Below, piece after piece: positions 26,587-36,623 of a stretch of 64,000 nucleotides of DNA; position 1 is the first letter of the stretch, and every line of letters begins with the position of its first letter. Position numbers and translations under genes: made by a program. The notes below the pieces were generated by a model. The model did no database searches. It saw only the letters and a list, made by a program, of their open reading frames with translations, and had not been told where the DNA came from. The DNA comes from Mucilaginibacter aurantiaciroseus (lineage in GTDB: Bacteria > Bacteroidota > Bacteroidia > Sphingobacteriales > Sphingobacteriaceae), in NCBI RefSeq assembly GCF_024055595.1, contig NZ_JAMXOF010000003.1, positions 124,001 to 188,000 of the forward strand. Reading direction: 5' to 3'.

Positions 26587-27648
26587 TTATTGTTTAACTA
26601 AAGTGTATGCCGCCTTAGCATCATCAGCACCTTTAAGTACAAACGTAAACTTGTAGGTGCCTGTACTTGCAACCGGAATGTTATCTGCATCACTTTTGGC
26701 TAAAGTAGCGCCATCTGCACCCGCTTTTGGCACACCGTAGCTAGTTCCCCAATCATGATTTTTCCTTACTTTGAATTGACCTGTAGAAGCCAATGAAGCC
26801 GTAATTTCCCAGATGTTGGTTCCGTTATTGTATTTCATATCCGTATCGCTGCCCCAGCCACCTGCCGTAGCATCGCCTATTATGCTGTAATATACAGCAA
26901 CAGGCTCTATAGTGTAGGTATTGGCGTTCAGGTCGACAGTAATCTGGTACTGGCCTGCGCCAGGCGACGCAAAGTTAGCTCCCGATGTACTTATTTTACC
27001 CCCTCCTGCGTCACCATAGGCTACATCCCATTTTTTTTGCGGGGTTATTTTAAATCCTGTATTACCAGGTGTGAAATTGATAATCCCGGTATATACGCCG
27101 TTACCGTTTGCAGACTGCAAGCTATCGGCAGTCGGTGGGTTCCAGCCTTGGTAAGCACCGGGTACATAAATGTAAGATACCAAAGCAAACGGTGTAGCGG
27201 TTACAGTGACCACGTTTGAGTAGACAGTACCTTCGGTAGCTGTTGCACTTAATGATGATTTCACGCGCATTTCTAATTGCGCAGGCTTACCGCTTGGCAA
27301 ATTTAAAGATAACAGCAGGTTATTGAAATCCTTAACGGTATAGCTTTTGCTGAGCGCTCCTGTTGCCAGGGCTACCTCCGTTGGCGAAGCAAAAGCCGTA
27401 CCTTTCACAGCTATTTGCAGGGAATTAGTGGCCGCCGAAGTATAGCCGTAATTTTGTGTAGTAGCGGTAACCGTAATAGCGGTTTCCATTAAGTTAGATT
27501 TTGACAATGCCGGCGTGGTAGTTGATGCCGTTAAAGCACCGCCAGTAGCAGGCTGGGCAACCGTACGCACTTCGTCCTTTTTGCATGACGCCAATACCAG
27601 CAAGGCGAGGCAGCTAAATGCTAAAAATTTGGTCATAAAATTTTTCAT
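26587..27648 (-). CDS. SusE/SusF-like starch-binding outer-membrane lipoprotein
   Basis: 353 aa; lipobox LASC with Cys22. The N-terminal SusE-type Ig-like domain (~30-150) is followed by two CBM-like modules (~155-245, YVPGAYQGWNPP; and ~250-350, YYSIIGDATAGGWGSD). These resemble the starch-binding domains of SusE/SusF. Aromatic residues of the GW type probably stack on glucan. It follows susD in the operon and helps hold starch at the cell surface; no catalytic domain is present. Confidence 0.88.
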   Translation of the reverse strand: MKNFMTKFLAFSCLALLVLASCKKDEVRTVAQPATGGALTASTTTPALSKSNLMETAITVTATTQNYGYTSAATNSLQIAVKGTAFASPTEVALATGALSKSYTVKDFNNLLLSLNLPSGKPAQLEMRVKSSLSATATEGTVYSNVVTVTATPFALVSYIYVPGAYQGWNPPTADSLQSANGNGVYTGIINFTPGNTGFKITPQKKWDVAYGDAGGGKISTSGANFASPGAGQYQITVDLNANTYTIEPVAVYYSIIGDATAGGWGSDTDMKYNNGTNIWEITASLASTGQFKVRKNHDWGTSYGVPKAGADGATLAKSDADNIPVASTGTYKFTFVLKGADDAKAAYTLVKQ

Positions 27649-27689
27649 TTTTTATATTTTTAAAAAATAGATACATATTTATAAATAAG

Positions 27690-27725
27690 ATACAGGCAGG
27701 TACGCCTAAACGGGCCTGCCTGTAT
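27690..27725 (-). terminator. Intercistronic hairpin between susD and susE-like genes
   Basis: Perfect 11-bp arms ATACAGGCAGG / CCTGCCTGTAT with a 14-nt loop lie 4 bp after the susD stop. No long T run follows on the minus strand, so it is more likely an mRNA-stability or attenuation hairpin than a full terminator. Confidence 0.5.
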
Positions 27726-27728
27726 GTT

Positions 27729-29309
27729 TTAATACCCTGGATTTTGCTTTAATGTAGGGTTAGCAGTGATATCGTCAGTCGGGATTGGGTAAATATTCCT
27801 AAAATCTTCCACGCCCTTGCCATTTGCAACGCCACCCTTGAATGGCCACAGGTACGCCGCTGTAGTGAACCTGCCATAACGCACCAAATCGGTACGGCGG
27901 AAACCTTCCCAGTATAACTCGCGCGCCCTTTCGTCTAAGATAAAATCAAGTGTGATACCAGCAACATTACCGCTGACATTACCATAAGCGCGGGTACGAA
28001 TATTGTTAATATACGTTGTAGCAGTAATTAAATCGCCACCGGCACCGCCGCGCAATACCGCTTCTGCGTAAATAAGGTACATTTCTGATAAGCGGAATAT
28101 AGGAAAATCAACATCAGCAAAATCAAGGCTCTTGCCGGGTAAACCGTTGCGGTCTACATTGCGGTATTTGGTAACTGCAAAACCATCTGTAAAGGCACTT
28201 TGATCCTTAATTTCCAGGTTTTGCCCATTTGTATAGAACTGAGCGCGTTTATCTGCCGAGCCGGTATAATCAGGGAAAAGATTAGGAAGGTTCTTGGTGG
28301 TACGCGCACCGCTCCAGCCACCGCTGATACCAAAATTGCTGGCAGATTCGGAGCCGCCAACCGGCGCATGGGTTAAAAACGTGGTACCGCCGTAGCTTTG
28401 TGTACGTAAACCATCATAGTTGATAGTGAAAATGTTTTCACTGGTATTTTGCTGGTTATCAGCAAGCATTATCCATTTATAATTGCTTACCAACGAGTAA
28501 CCTGCGCCGATAACTTTTTTAGAATAGGTGATAGCATCGTCATATCTTTTGGTGCCTGTATAAACCTCTGCGTTTAGATATAACCTGGCCAACAATGCCC
28601 ATTCAGCCGCCTGATCTGCACGGCCATACTCATTAGTCCTCGGAGCTGCTAAACCTGGCTCAATAGCTTTCAATTCTGATTCAACATAGTTAAACAATGT
28701 TTTACGGTCTGCCTGTTTTGGTACAGTTACACCAATAAGGTCGGTTTCTTTAACCAAAGGTGTGCTGCCATAAGCATCAAGAAGTACCCAATATTGGAAC
28801 GCCCTTAAAAACCTTGCTTCTGCGCGAAACTGGCGGATTTTATCGGCATCGGCCCCGGAAATACCACGACTGCTCAATTGGTCATCGGCAGACTGCCTGA
28901 TGAATTCATTAGCCAGCGTAATTTGGTATAAACTTCGGTAATATAAACCCTTTAAAAAAGAGTTAGCCGGAGACCAGTTCATATTATGGAAATCCTGGAT
29001 ACCTACGTCGCCCCATGCAATTACGGCTTCGTCTGTACTCAATTCTTGCGCCTTCCAAAACAGGCGCAAAAAATCAGAAGTACCCTCATCAATCCCTTGC
29101 ACATCACCATTGCCAGCCGGGCCCTGGTTGCCAGTTAAGGCAAAAGAGCCATAAACTTTAGCAAAAACTTGTTTGTAACCTTCGGCACTGGTATATACGG
29201 TAGCCGAGGTGATGTCATTTGTTGGCAGTAAATCAAGTTTCTTATTACAAGAAACCAAACTGCCGGTCAGCATTAATATTACAAATGCTTTAATAAAGTT
29301 CTTTTTCAT
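27729..29309 (-). CDS. SusD-like starch-binding outer-membrane lipoprotein
   Basis: 526 aa; lipoprotein signal with Cys21 (GSLVSCNKK). The RagB/SusD fold is recognisable from the N-terminal LDLLPTNDITSATVYTS, the TPR-like helices (RFLRAFQYWVLLDAYG) and the C-terminal RARELYWEGFRRTDLVR and NPGY ending. It forms the lid of the SusC transporter directly upstream (41-bp gap). The substrate is presumed starch or maltodextrin from the linked GH13 genes. Confidence 0.95.
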   Translation of the reverse strand: MKKNFIKAFVILMLTGSLVSCNKKLDLLPTNDITSATVYTSAEGYKQVFAKVYGSFALTGNQGPAGNGDVQGIDEGTSDFLRLFWKAQELSTDEAVIAWGDVGIQDFHNMNWSPANSFLKGLYYRSLYQITLANEFIRQSADDQLSSRGISGADADKIRQFRAEARFLRAFQYWVLLDAYGSTPLVKETDLIGVTVPKQADRKTLFNYVESELKAIEPGLAAPRTNEYGRADQAAEWALLARLYLNAEVYTGTKRYDDAITYSKKVIGAGYSLVSNYKWIMLADNQQNTSENIFTINYDGLRTQSYGGTTFLTHAPVGGSESASNFGISGGWSGARTTKNLPNLFPDYTGSADKRAQFYTNGQNLEIKDQSAFTDGFAVTKYRNVDRNGLPGKSLDFADVDFPIFRLSEMYLIYAEAVLRGGAGGDLITATTYINNIRTRAYGNVSGNVAGITLDFILDERARELYWEGFRRTDLVRYGRFTTAAYLWPFKGGVANGKGVEDFRNIYPIPTDDITANPTLKQNPGY

Positions 29310-29349
29310 ATCGCTTTTTTTTAGCTGTTTATGTTACTATACGAATGAT

Positions 29350-32300
29350 TTAAAATTTCAGATTTAAGCCAAGTACGTAAGTACGCGGGCGCGGATAAAT
29401 ATTATTGTCGATGCCGCCATTCACCTCCGGGTCTACGCCTTTATATTTAGTGATAGTAAATACGTTTTGTACGTTACCGCTAAGGCTAAGCTGGGTAGAG
29501 CCACCGAATAGTTTGCCAAAGTTATAACCAAGGCTTGCGTTATCCATTTTTAAGAATGAAGCATTTTGCACATAATAGTCAGATAAAACATTTTTATCAT
29601 TACCACCTATCAAACCGCTTTCGAGTACGTTGGTTGAACCATTATTTAGATAACCAAGCGGGTTGAGGATACTGCGCTGTACACCGGTGCTGGAAAACAC
29701 ATTGTTGTAGGCATAATTACCTAAATTAGCACGCATCACTACGCTTAGATTAAATTTTTTGTAGGTAACGTTGCTGGAAAAACCAAAAATATATTTTGGA
29801 TCGGGCTGTTTGTAAAGATAAAGATCTTTGTCATTAATAGAGCCATCGTTGTTCCTGTCTACATAAACGTTATCAAGAGGTTTGCCATCTGTGCCGTAAA
29901 CTTGTTGGTAAACATAGTAAGCACCACGAGGTTGACCAACGATAAAACGCTGTACGCTCGAGCCTGTTCCGCCCGATACACCACCTGTAGACAAGCCTGT
30001 ATTATTAGGGTCATTTACAAAGGTAAGTTTAGTAATCTTGTTTTGATTGTAGGTAGCGTTTAAAGCAACATCCCAGGTTACCTCTGCGCTTTTAATTAGC
30101 TGGGCGTTTAACGATATCTCAATACCCTTATTGGTCATGGTGCCTACGTTTGTGATAAAAGTATTAGAAAAGCCGCCACCTGCGGGCACGTTAACCGGAG
30201 CTAAAAGATCTTTGGTCTCCTTATAATAAGCATCGATGCTACCTGTTAAACGGCCGTTCAAGAACCCAAAATCTATACCGGCGTTTGTGGTTGCGCTTTG
30301 CTCCCACTTGCGTTTAGGATCGTAAGCAACCGGGCGGTATAACTGGTAAAAAGCATTACCAAACTGGTAAGAGGCCGTCTGAGAACTTAGCGAATAATAC
30401 GAGGTGTAAGCGTAATTAGACAAGCCATCCTGCTGGCCGGTCAAACCATAACCAACCCGTAATTTAAGATCAGATAACACGGTATTATCTTTTAAGAAAG
30501 ATTCTTCCTTAATCTTCCAGGCTAAAGCACCCGATGGGAATACGGCATAGCGGTTAAGCGGACTGAACCTCGAAGACCCGTCGCGGCGGACGGTACCGGT
30601 AAGTAAATACTTATTAGAAATGGTTAAGTTAAGGCGACCATAGTACGATAAAAGCCTATTTCTCGGGATATCAAAAGGATACGTAGGGTTTGATACCACC
30701 GTTCCATCCGTTGTGAGGTCGGGATAATTGGTTACGGTTGTTTTGTAATCGTAGTACGCATAACCGGCAACCGCATCAATACGTGTATTTATAGCTTTTA
30801 CTTCTTTTACATAATTTAAATAACCTTCAAATGTAGTGTTCAACGCTTTGTTGTCATACTGGTTATTTACACCGCTATGTAGTACATTGTTGGCGTCTTT
30901 ATACCGCCTGAAGCTTGAGGCAGCATAATCAGGCTGTACGATAGTGCCCTTACCTTCGGATGCATCGTAACCAAAATTAACATTGGCGTGCAGATCCGGC
31001 AGGAAGTGTAATTTATAATCGAGTTGCAAGTTACCGATACTTCTTTTTACATCGCTTTTATCTTCGCGCTCCTCTAATAAGCCTACGGGATTACGCGGTG
31101 CAAGTTGCTTTAGGCCAGTTGCCGATGACGGGTCACTATCCAGATATTCAAAGTAACCGCCGTAATTGCTGTTACCCGATGTTACCGGTTTTGTAGGGTC
31201 GAAGCTAACTGCAGCACCAATGGCGCCTTGGTTAGCAAAGCGTGCTTTACTTGCAGATCCCCGTACGTTCAGATCAATTTTTAAGTGATTGTCAAATAAT
31301 TTTGGTGACAGGTTTATCGATGCAGATGCCCTGTTGAGGTAACCGGTTCTCAATATGCCTTTCTGATCTAAGTAACCCACAGAAATACGGTAAGGAACAT
31401 TTTTAAACCCGCCCGAAATGCTAAGGTTATTGTCGTTACTGATAGCGGTTTTGTAAATCTCTTTTTGCCAATCGGTATTTTCGGCACCTAAAAGTCCCTG
31501 ATAAGTGGCATTTCCGTTAGCTTTTACATAGGCGCGTAACTGGTCTGCAGACAACACGCTTACTTTTTTTGTTAATACAGCTGCTGATACCTGCGTATTT
31601 AAGTTGATGACTGGTTTGCCTGCCAAGCCTCTTTTTGTAGTAATGATGATGACACCGTTAGATGCTCTCGACCCATAGATAGCTGTTGCAGAAGCGTCTT
31701 TAAGCACGGTAAAGGTTTCAATATCGTTAGGATTGATCAGCGAAAGTGCATTTGGCGCACCAGCAATACCATCATTGCTCAACTGAACGCCATCCACCAC
31801 TATCAAGGGATCATTACTGGCGCTGATTGATGCACCACCCCTAATGCGGATAGTGCTCCCTGCACCTGGTGCACCGCCGTTTGACGTAATTGATACCCCG
31901 GCAACTTTACCGGCAATTAATTGCTCGGGAGATGTGATATTACCGGTTTGAAAATCTTTTGAACTTACGGTGGTTACAGAACCGGTAAGATCTTTCTTTT
32001 TAACAGTACCATACCCAATCACCACAATTTCGTTTAGTGATTTTGATGATGATTGCATGCTGAAATTAACAGATAAAGGGCCGGTGCCCACAGTAACAGA
32101 TTTTGGATCGGTGGTGTAACCTATAAAGCTGGCGGTTAAGGTGTAAGTGCCGGCTTTTACACCGTTAATTCTGTAAACGCCGTTTACATCTGTTGCGCCG
32201 GCAATTGTGGTGCCTACTACCAACACCGTTGAGCCTGGTAATGGCTGATTATTTTCATCGACCACTTTGCCGGTGATGCTTCCCGTTTGTGCTAATATCG

Positions 32301-32361
32301 CTTGAGATATAAATAGCACTGCAAAAAGGAGCATGAACTTTTTTAAGTAATTGTTTCTCAT
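29350..32361 (-). CDS. SusC-like TonB-dependent outer-membrane transporter
   Basis: 1003 aa. A signal peptide (cleavage near ILAQ, ~25) is followed by a carboxypeptidase-regulatory-like domain (~27-105). The TonB-box/plug begins at EIVVIGYGTVKKKDLTGSV and includes DNGPLIVVDGV-type plug motifs, with a 22-strand barrel to the C-terminal Phe. It imports alpha-glucans together with SusD. It is the first gene of a seven-gene operon ending at 19289. Control is probably by the SusR-like regulator encoded 656 bp upstream on the same strand. Confidence 0.96.
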   Translation of the reverse strand: MRNNYLKKFMLLFAVLFISQAILAQTGSITGKVVDENNQPLPGSTVLVVGTTIAGATDVNGVYRINGVKAGTYTLTASFIGYTTDPKSVTVGTGPLSVNFSMQSSSKSLNEIVVIGYGTVKKKDLTGSVTTVSSKDFQTGNITSPEQLIAGKVAGVSITSNGGAPGAGSTIRIRGGASISASNDPLIVVDGVQLSNDGIAGAPNALSLINPNDIETFTVLKDASATAIYGSRASNGVIIITTKRGLAGKPVINLNTQVSAAVLTKKVSVLSADQLRAYVKANGNATYQGLLGAENTDWQKEIYKTAISNDNNLSISGGFKNVPYRISVGYLDQKGILRTGYLNRASASINLSPKLFDNHLKIDLNVRGSASKARFANQGAIGAAVSFDPTKPVTSGNSNYGGYFEYLDSDPSSATGLKQLAPRNPVGLLEEREDKSDVKRSIGNLQLDYKLHFLPDLHANVNFGYDASEGKGTIVQPDYAASSFRRYKDANNVLHSGVNNQYDNKALNTTFEGYLNYVKEVKAINTRIDAVAGYAYYDYKTTVTNYPDLTTDGTVVSNPTYPFDIPRNRLLSYYGRLNLTISNKYLLTGTVRRDGSSRFSPLNRYAVFPSGALAWKIKEESFLKDNTVLSDLKLRVGYGLTGQQDGLSNYAYTSYYSLSSQTASYQFGNAFYQLYRPVAYDPKRKWEQSATTNAGIDFGFLNGRLTGSIDAYYKETKDLLAPVNVPAGGGFSNTFITNVGTMTNKGIEISLNAQLIKSAEVTWDVALNATYNQNKITKLTFVNDPNNTGLSTGGVSGGTGSSVQRFIVGQPRGAYYVYQQVYGTDGKPLDNVYVDRNNDGSINDKDLYLYKQPDPKYIFGFSSNVTYKKFNLSVVMRANLGNYAYNNVFSSTGVQRSILNPLGYLNNGSTNVLESGLIGGNDKNVLSDYYVQNASFLKMDNASLGYNFGKLFGGSTQLSLSGNVQNVFTITKYKGVDPEVNGGIDNNIYPRPRTYVLGLNLKF

Positions 32362-33017
32362 TTAATTAATTGGGTTAATAGTGTAAATTGGTGTTGCTTG
32401 GATTTAAGTGCTTATTTTCTTACCCTGCCCAAACAATATTAGTACAGGTTAAAATGTATTCATTATTGATTATTCCGCATTGAAAATCTCAAAATCGACT
32501 CGCTAAAACGCTCTTATCGTGTAACGTCCCGGCTTCAACAGTGCTTAAGGTTGTTTCCAGCCCTTGGTGCAAACATTAAAAAAATTCAATACAAAAAATA
32601 TAATTGGTTAATTCACCGTAGCGGAGCTATGTATAAATAGATCAACGATGCTGCGAATACACAAAGTAAGGCAGCCGAACTTTTACGAACTATTTATTTA
32701 TAAAAAATTTAACGAAATAGCGCTTTATTTAAATTTATGCTGTTGATAATCAAATAATTAAAATTTAAAAAAGTCCAAAAATTTAACGGATGTAGCAGGT
32801 TTTTGATACACTAAGGGCATTTATTAAGCTTTTACGCTTCAAATAATACGGCAAAAATTGGGTTTTCTGTCTGTCCGGTACCAGCCTGCCAAACAGCCGC
32901 CTTAGAGAATGGACGCTACAGGCATAACGGACATACAACCGAATTGGAAAACAGGCTTAGTGTATCAGGTACAATAAGTGTGAACTTTTTAAAGGCGGGA
33001 TTAACTCATTAAAAAAA
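32362..33017. promoter_or_regulatory. Regulatory gap between susC and the SusR-like gene
   Basis: No gene was seen in 656 bp. It contains the susC promoter region (AT-rich next to 32361) and, farther off, an inverted-repeat structure at 32804-32967. A convincing TAnnTTTG promoter was not located. Confidence 0.5.
32804..32967. repeat. 164-bp element with perfect 12-bp terminal inverted repeats
   Basis: TGATACACTAAG at 32804-32815 and its exact complement CTTAGTGTATCA at 32956-32967. Inside, TGTCTGTCCG and GCCTG are mirrored imperfectly by CAGGC and CGGACATACA, so the arms continue with gaps. The structure fits either a small non-autonomous (MITE-like) insertion or a looped pair of operators between the regulator gene and susC. 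No target-site duplication is obvious. Confidence 0.5.
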
Positions 33018-34616
33018 TTAAGGTTTAGCCCCGATATCGACCGCTTTAATTGCCATGATGCGCTGGTCGAATTCGTCGCCATGAATGATTGCTTTGGCTT
33101 TAATACGCATTTTGTAAACGTAGATAGTTTTTTCGGAGTATTCTAATATCTTAGCAATGGCCTCTGTACCAGTTATACCCATTCGCATCAGCGCAAAAAT
33201 GCGAAGATCTGTAGTGAGCACTTCATGCTCTTTGGGCCAAATCTGGTTTTCTTTCTTAAACAGCGTATTGAATTCTTCAACAAAATTGGGGAAGATTTTG
33301 AGGAAAACCTGGTCGAAAGTGTTGAATAATGTCTCCCGTTCCTTTTTAATATTGATATTATTGCCCATCAATTGGATATCATCATACTTTTTGGCCGGCA
33401 ATTTTGTGTCTATAGATCGTTTAATTCGCTCCAATTGAAGGATATAGCCCGATATTACGTTAAAAAAGTAACCGATGTAATCTTCTTTTATCTTGGTGCC
33501 TTCCATCAATTTTTCGTTAACCTTTTCTATTATCTTTTCTTTTGCTTTTAATTTTTTGTTGCGTTTGTATAAAAGTATAGATACCAGGATTACTGCTGCG
33601 GTCAGTACCGTAATCAGGCTGAGGCTTCTGATGTAAAGCTTCTCCTCCCGTTCTATAAAAAGCAATTTTTCAGAAGCAACTATTGGCAGTAACGACCCGA
33701 TTTGTACTTTTCTTTGCCTGGCGCCATAAAATTCAGCGTCGGCAAGCGCATGCTCCAATGCTGTGTAAGCATTTTTAATGTCTCCTTTTTTGTAGAGAAT
33801 CTCGGCCAGCCAAAACAGCGCAACTGTTTCCTTTGTAGACGACCGGATATCGCTTATGGTTGCTTTTATCAGTAATTCGATACTTTTATCTGACTGTGAC
33901 GTGTTTTGAAAAACGTTGCTAAGCGTAGATTCCACAATAGCGTTCTGATGTTCGGTGAGCGTTTTAAGTTTTAGCAGTTTGTAAAAAAATACTGTGGCAG
34001 CGTCATTAAAGTTGTTTTTATATTTTTTATATCCCGACAGGTAAAGGTTATCATACGAACCCGGCTTACTTAGGAGTATGGCAGAATCGATATACTTATT
34101 TGCGAGTGAAGTATAAACCGGGGTATAGTGCTTATCGTTATTGTAGGTAGCCAAATCATAATAAGCCCTCATTATGATAGAGTAGTATTCAACTTTAACT
34201 GAGTCATTCAGGCTTTGCACATTTATACCGTGAATGCTCTCGAAAGTTTCTTTAAACATTCCGGACGAAAGCAATATAAATCCCATCTTTATTTTGCTGA
34301 AATCCTGTTTAGATTTATCATGAAGGACCTGGCTAACCGATAAAAGTTTGTTGGCATAAACATAAGCAGAATCGTATTGGTAAGATTTGTACTCGTCATA
34401 TAATTTGTTCCCTACCGCGAATTGGTTTTGAAGATCCGATAAGGGCAATTGTTTAAGTTCCTTTTTAAGGGCGGTGATACGCGCTTCTTTTTGATGATCG
34501 TAATCTCTTTTTTTGTCAAAAGCAACTTTCAACTCGTCGAAAAGGTCGTTTGTGTTAGGCACTGCTGCCAGCGCCAACGGTGATAAAATAAACAAAAACA
34601 AAAAAAATACTCTCAT
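33018..34616 (-). CDS. SusR-like membrane-spanning transcriptional regulator (DUF6377-type)
   Basis: 532 aa from the ATG at 34616 (MRVFFLFLFILSPL, signal peptide); an upstream Met at 34658 adds 14 residues. The N-terminal periplasmic part (~20-300) consists of TPR-like helices. One TM segment (~310-332) is followed by a coiled coil (KAKEKIIEKVNEKL) and a C-terminal helix-turn-helix (~450-515, MGITGTEAIAKILEYSEKTIYVYKMRI) of the LuxR-like kind. This is the layout of SusR, which senses maltose in the periplasm and activates sus genes. Position next to susC supports the same job here. Confidence 0.85.
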   Translation of the reverse strand: MRVFFLFLFILSPLALAAVPNTNDLFDELKVAFDKKRDYDHQKEARITALKKELKQLPLSDLQNQFAVGNKLYDEYKSYQYDSAYVYANKLLSVSQVLHDKSKQDFSKIKMGFILLSSGMFKETFESIHGINVQSLNDSVKVEYYSIIMRAYYDLATYNNDKHYTPVYTSLANKYIDSAILLSKPGSYDNLYLSGYKKYKNNFNDAATVFFYKLLKLKTLTEHQNAIVESTLSNVFQNTSQSDKSIELLIKATISDIRSSTKETVALFWLAEILYKKGDIKNAYTALEHALADAEFYGARQRKVQIGSLLPIVASEKLLFIEREEKLYIRSLSLITVLTAAVILVSILLYKRNKKLKAKEKIIEKVNEKLMEGTKIKEDYIGYFFNVISGYILQLERIKRSIDTKLPAKKYDDIQLMGNNINIKKERETLFNTFDQVFLKIFPNFVEEFNTLFKKENQIWPKEHEVLTTDLRIFALMRMGITGTEAIAKILEYSEKTIYVYKMRIKAKAIIHGDEFDQRIMAIKAVDIGAKP

Positions 34617-35497
34617 AATTAGGTAATACCAGCGTAATGGGTAACGATAAATCTGCACGAAGATATGCGGATTTTAAAAAACGAAATAAAGATAACGATA
34701 TGGTGCAGCAATTATGCTGAAAACTTTAAATCAAGATTATTTTTATTGATGTCTGATACGGCGGCCAATTACCAGATGCCTGAATATTTCTCTTTTGGCA
34801 ACTATATTGGCTCGTAAGCAAAGGCTTAATGGGCTGTTCCATGGTAAAGTAAATACGGCAAGGTGCACAGGTAAATTGTACTGCGTAAGCACAGCAGGTT
34901 GCTAACATAGCCCAGTTGTAGCAAACATGACCTATTGGTATCAGCTCTCAAGCTGTTTGTGCCTTGCTGACCTATAGCTGCTGGCTTAACAATAAAACCT
35001 GCGGATGGTTATTAAAAGCGGTGTTTGCGATAGCGGGATTCGGTTGCTTAAAGGCAATAGCTTCGGGCCTGTAGTTATGCTGGTATTTAGTAAACACTCA
35101 AAGGTTAACGGCGATCACCCGGTCTGCGTTCACCATTTCTTTTTGCCTGGCGATTTGTCCCCTTTACGTTTCAGCAGTAGTTTTCTCCAGGATATTGCTT
35201 TCTCTTTTCTCAAACTGCAGGTTACCATTTTTTAATAAAAAGCGCATAGGTGCTGTCCGCACTAAATAGCAACTCCAATTTAAGTTTCAGCTACAGAATG
35301 TTAGCCGGGTTTATCGGCAGCCATTTTCCCGGACAAGATTTATTATGCAGCGGAATTATTTCCTTGGTGCTTTTAGGCATGACCGTTTTATTAATAAAAA
35401 GGAACAATCGCCGCGTAAGCATGTGGATTTAGATTTCAAAATCAATTCTTATTTCAATTTCATAAAGCTGTAAGAAATTTTATTACGTAATTTATAT
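34617..35497. other. Intergenic region without a convincing gene
   Basis: About 880 bp. Short open frames occur, the best being ~60 codons at 35250-35432 with one possible TM segment (GIISLVLLGMTVLLIKR), but none has clear family features. The region may be decayed DNA. A perfect palindrome ATTACGTAAT (35482-35491) lies just before the DUF547 gene. Confidence 0.5.
35482..35491 (+). promoter_or_regulatory. Palindrome before the arsenosugar operon
   Basis: ATTACGTAAT, 6 bp upstream of the DUF547 start. Its position suggests an operator, perhaps for an arsenic-responsive regulator, but no such regulator gene is in the window. Confidence 0.3.
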
Positions 35498-36295
35498 ATG
35501 CGTTTGAAATATTTTTTTAAAACAGGGTTTATCGTGTTTTTCCTGTTAATGACAGCACTTGCAAGTGCTCAGCTTAAAAGGATCAAGGCCCCGGACTATA
35601 TCCAATTATCGCAAAACTTCTTATACGCAGCTAAAACAGGTGATTCCACAACTGCATTTATTAATACCTTAAAAAATGCAGATCAAAATATTTTAGCGAA
35701 ACAGTTAAATAATGACCATAAAAAACTTGCATTTTGGCTAAATCTTTATAATGGTTTTACGCAGGTGATCTTAAAGAAAGACCCTGATCAGTATAAAACG
35801 CGCGGTTCTTTCTTTTCCAGTAATCAGATCTACATTGCCGGGCAGAAATTAAGCCTTGACCTGATCGAGCATGGGATATTGCGGCATAGTAAGGTTAAAT
35901 GGAGCGAAGGTTATTTAGATAAGCTCTTCCCTTCCGGGTTTGAAAGAAAGTTCCGTGTGGAAACGCTGGATTATCGTATCCATTTTGCGTTAAACTGCGG
36001 AGCCAAAAGCTGCCCACCCATTGCATTTTATGAACCGGAGCAATTAGAAAAGCAATTAAATGTGGCCGTTAAAACCTATTTAAAGGGAGAAGTAACCTAC
36101 GATAAAGAGCAGAATACGGTAGATTGTCCTGCGTTAATGGGGTGGTTCCGTCATGATTTTGGAGGAAAAAAGGTTATGTTGGCGCTTTTAATAAAAAATA
36201 AGATCATCCCCGAAGGGACCAAACCAACGATTCATTTTAAAAAGTACGACTGGAGTTTATATTTGAATAATTATAAATCTGAAAACAATGGCTGA
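35498..36295 (+). CDS. Secreted DUF547 protein of the arsenosugar cluster
   Basis: 265 aa with a signal peptide (hydrophobic ~8-22, cleavage near ASA-Q). The DUF547 core is visible: KKLAFWLNLYNGFTQ, RGSFFSSNQIYIAG, HFALNCGAKSCPPI with its conserved Cys pair, and the CPALMGWFRHDF motif. DUF547 proteins are related to papain/transglutaminase-like folds; the biochemical function is not settled. Its stop overlaps the start of the peroxidase-like gene by 8 bp, and DUF547 genes recur in arsenosugar clusters. Confidence 0.88.
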   Translation: MRLKYFFKTGFIVFFLLMTALASAQLKRIKAPDYIQLSQNFLYAAKTGDSTTAFINTLKNADQNILAKQLNNDHKKLAFWLNLYNGFTQVILKKDPDQYKTRGSFFSSNQIYIAGQKLSLDLIEHGILRHSKVKWSEGYLDKLFPSGFERKFRVETLDYRIHFALNCGAKSCPPIAFYEPEQLEKQLNVAVKTYLKGEVTYDKEQNTVDCPALMGWFRHDFGGKKVMLALLIKNKIIPEGTKPTIHFKKYDWSLYLNNYKSENNG

Positions 36296-36623
36296 TCATT
36301 ATTACAATGCTGAAGACCTCGGTAAATTTGGGAACATCGGGGAATACCAGAAAGAAATGGCCGATAAGTTCTTTGCCTACTACGGTGAAGTTTTTAAAGA
36401 TGGCGCATTAACCGCGAAGGAAAAATCATTGATTGCTTTAGCGGTGGCCCATGCTGTGCAGTGCCCTTACTGCATAGACGCCTACAGCAGCGATGCCTAT
36501 GAAAAAGGCTTTAGCGAGGCCCAAATGATGGAGGCCGTACACGTTGCATCTGCCATAAAAGGCGGCGCGGTATTGGTACATGGTGTACAAATGATGAACA
36601 AAGTGAAAGAAATTAGCATGTAA
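36288..36623 (+). CDS. Arsenosugar biosynthesis-associated peroxidase-like (CMD family) protein
   Basis: 111 aa, carboxymuconolactone-decarboxylase/AhpD-like fold with the redox CxxC pair Cys59/Cys62 in HAVQCPYCIDAY, followed by the family's His region (VHVASAIKGG). It matches the short AhpD-like protein typically encoded with arsS. Adjacent to arsS (stop and start share a base), it may handle thiol or arsenic redox during arsenosugar formation; the exact reaction is unknown. Confidence 0.92.
   Translation: MADHYYNAEDLGKFGNIGEYQKEMADKFFAYYGEVFKDGALTAKEKSLIALAVAHAVQCPYCIDAYSSDAYEKGFSEAQMMEAVHVASAIKGGAVLVHGVQMMNKVKEISM

Noticed and set aside
34726-35432. Small frames in the gap before the DUF547 gene as real genes
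   Set aside because: No family motifs, poor start contexts and low-complexity translations; only one possible TM segment in the last of them.
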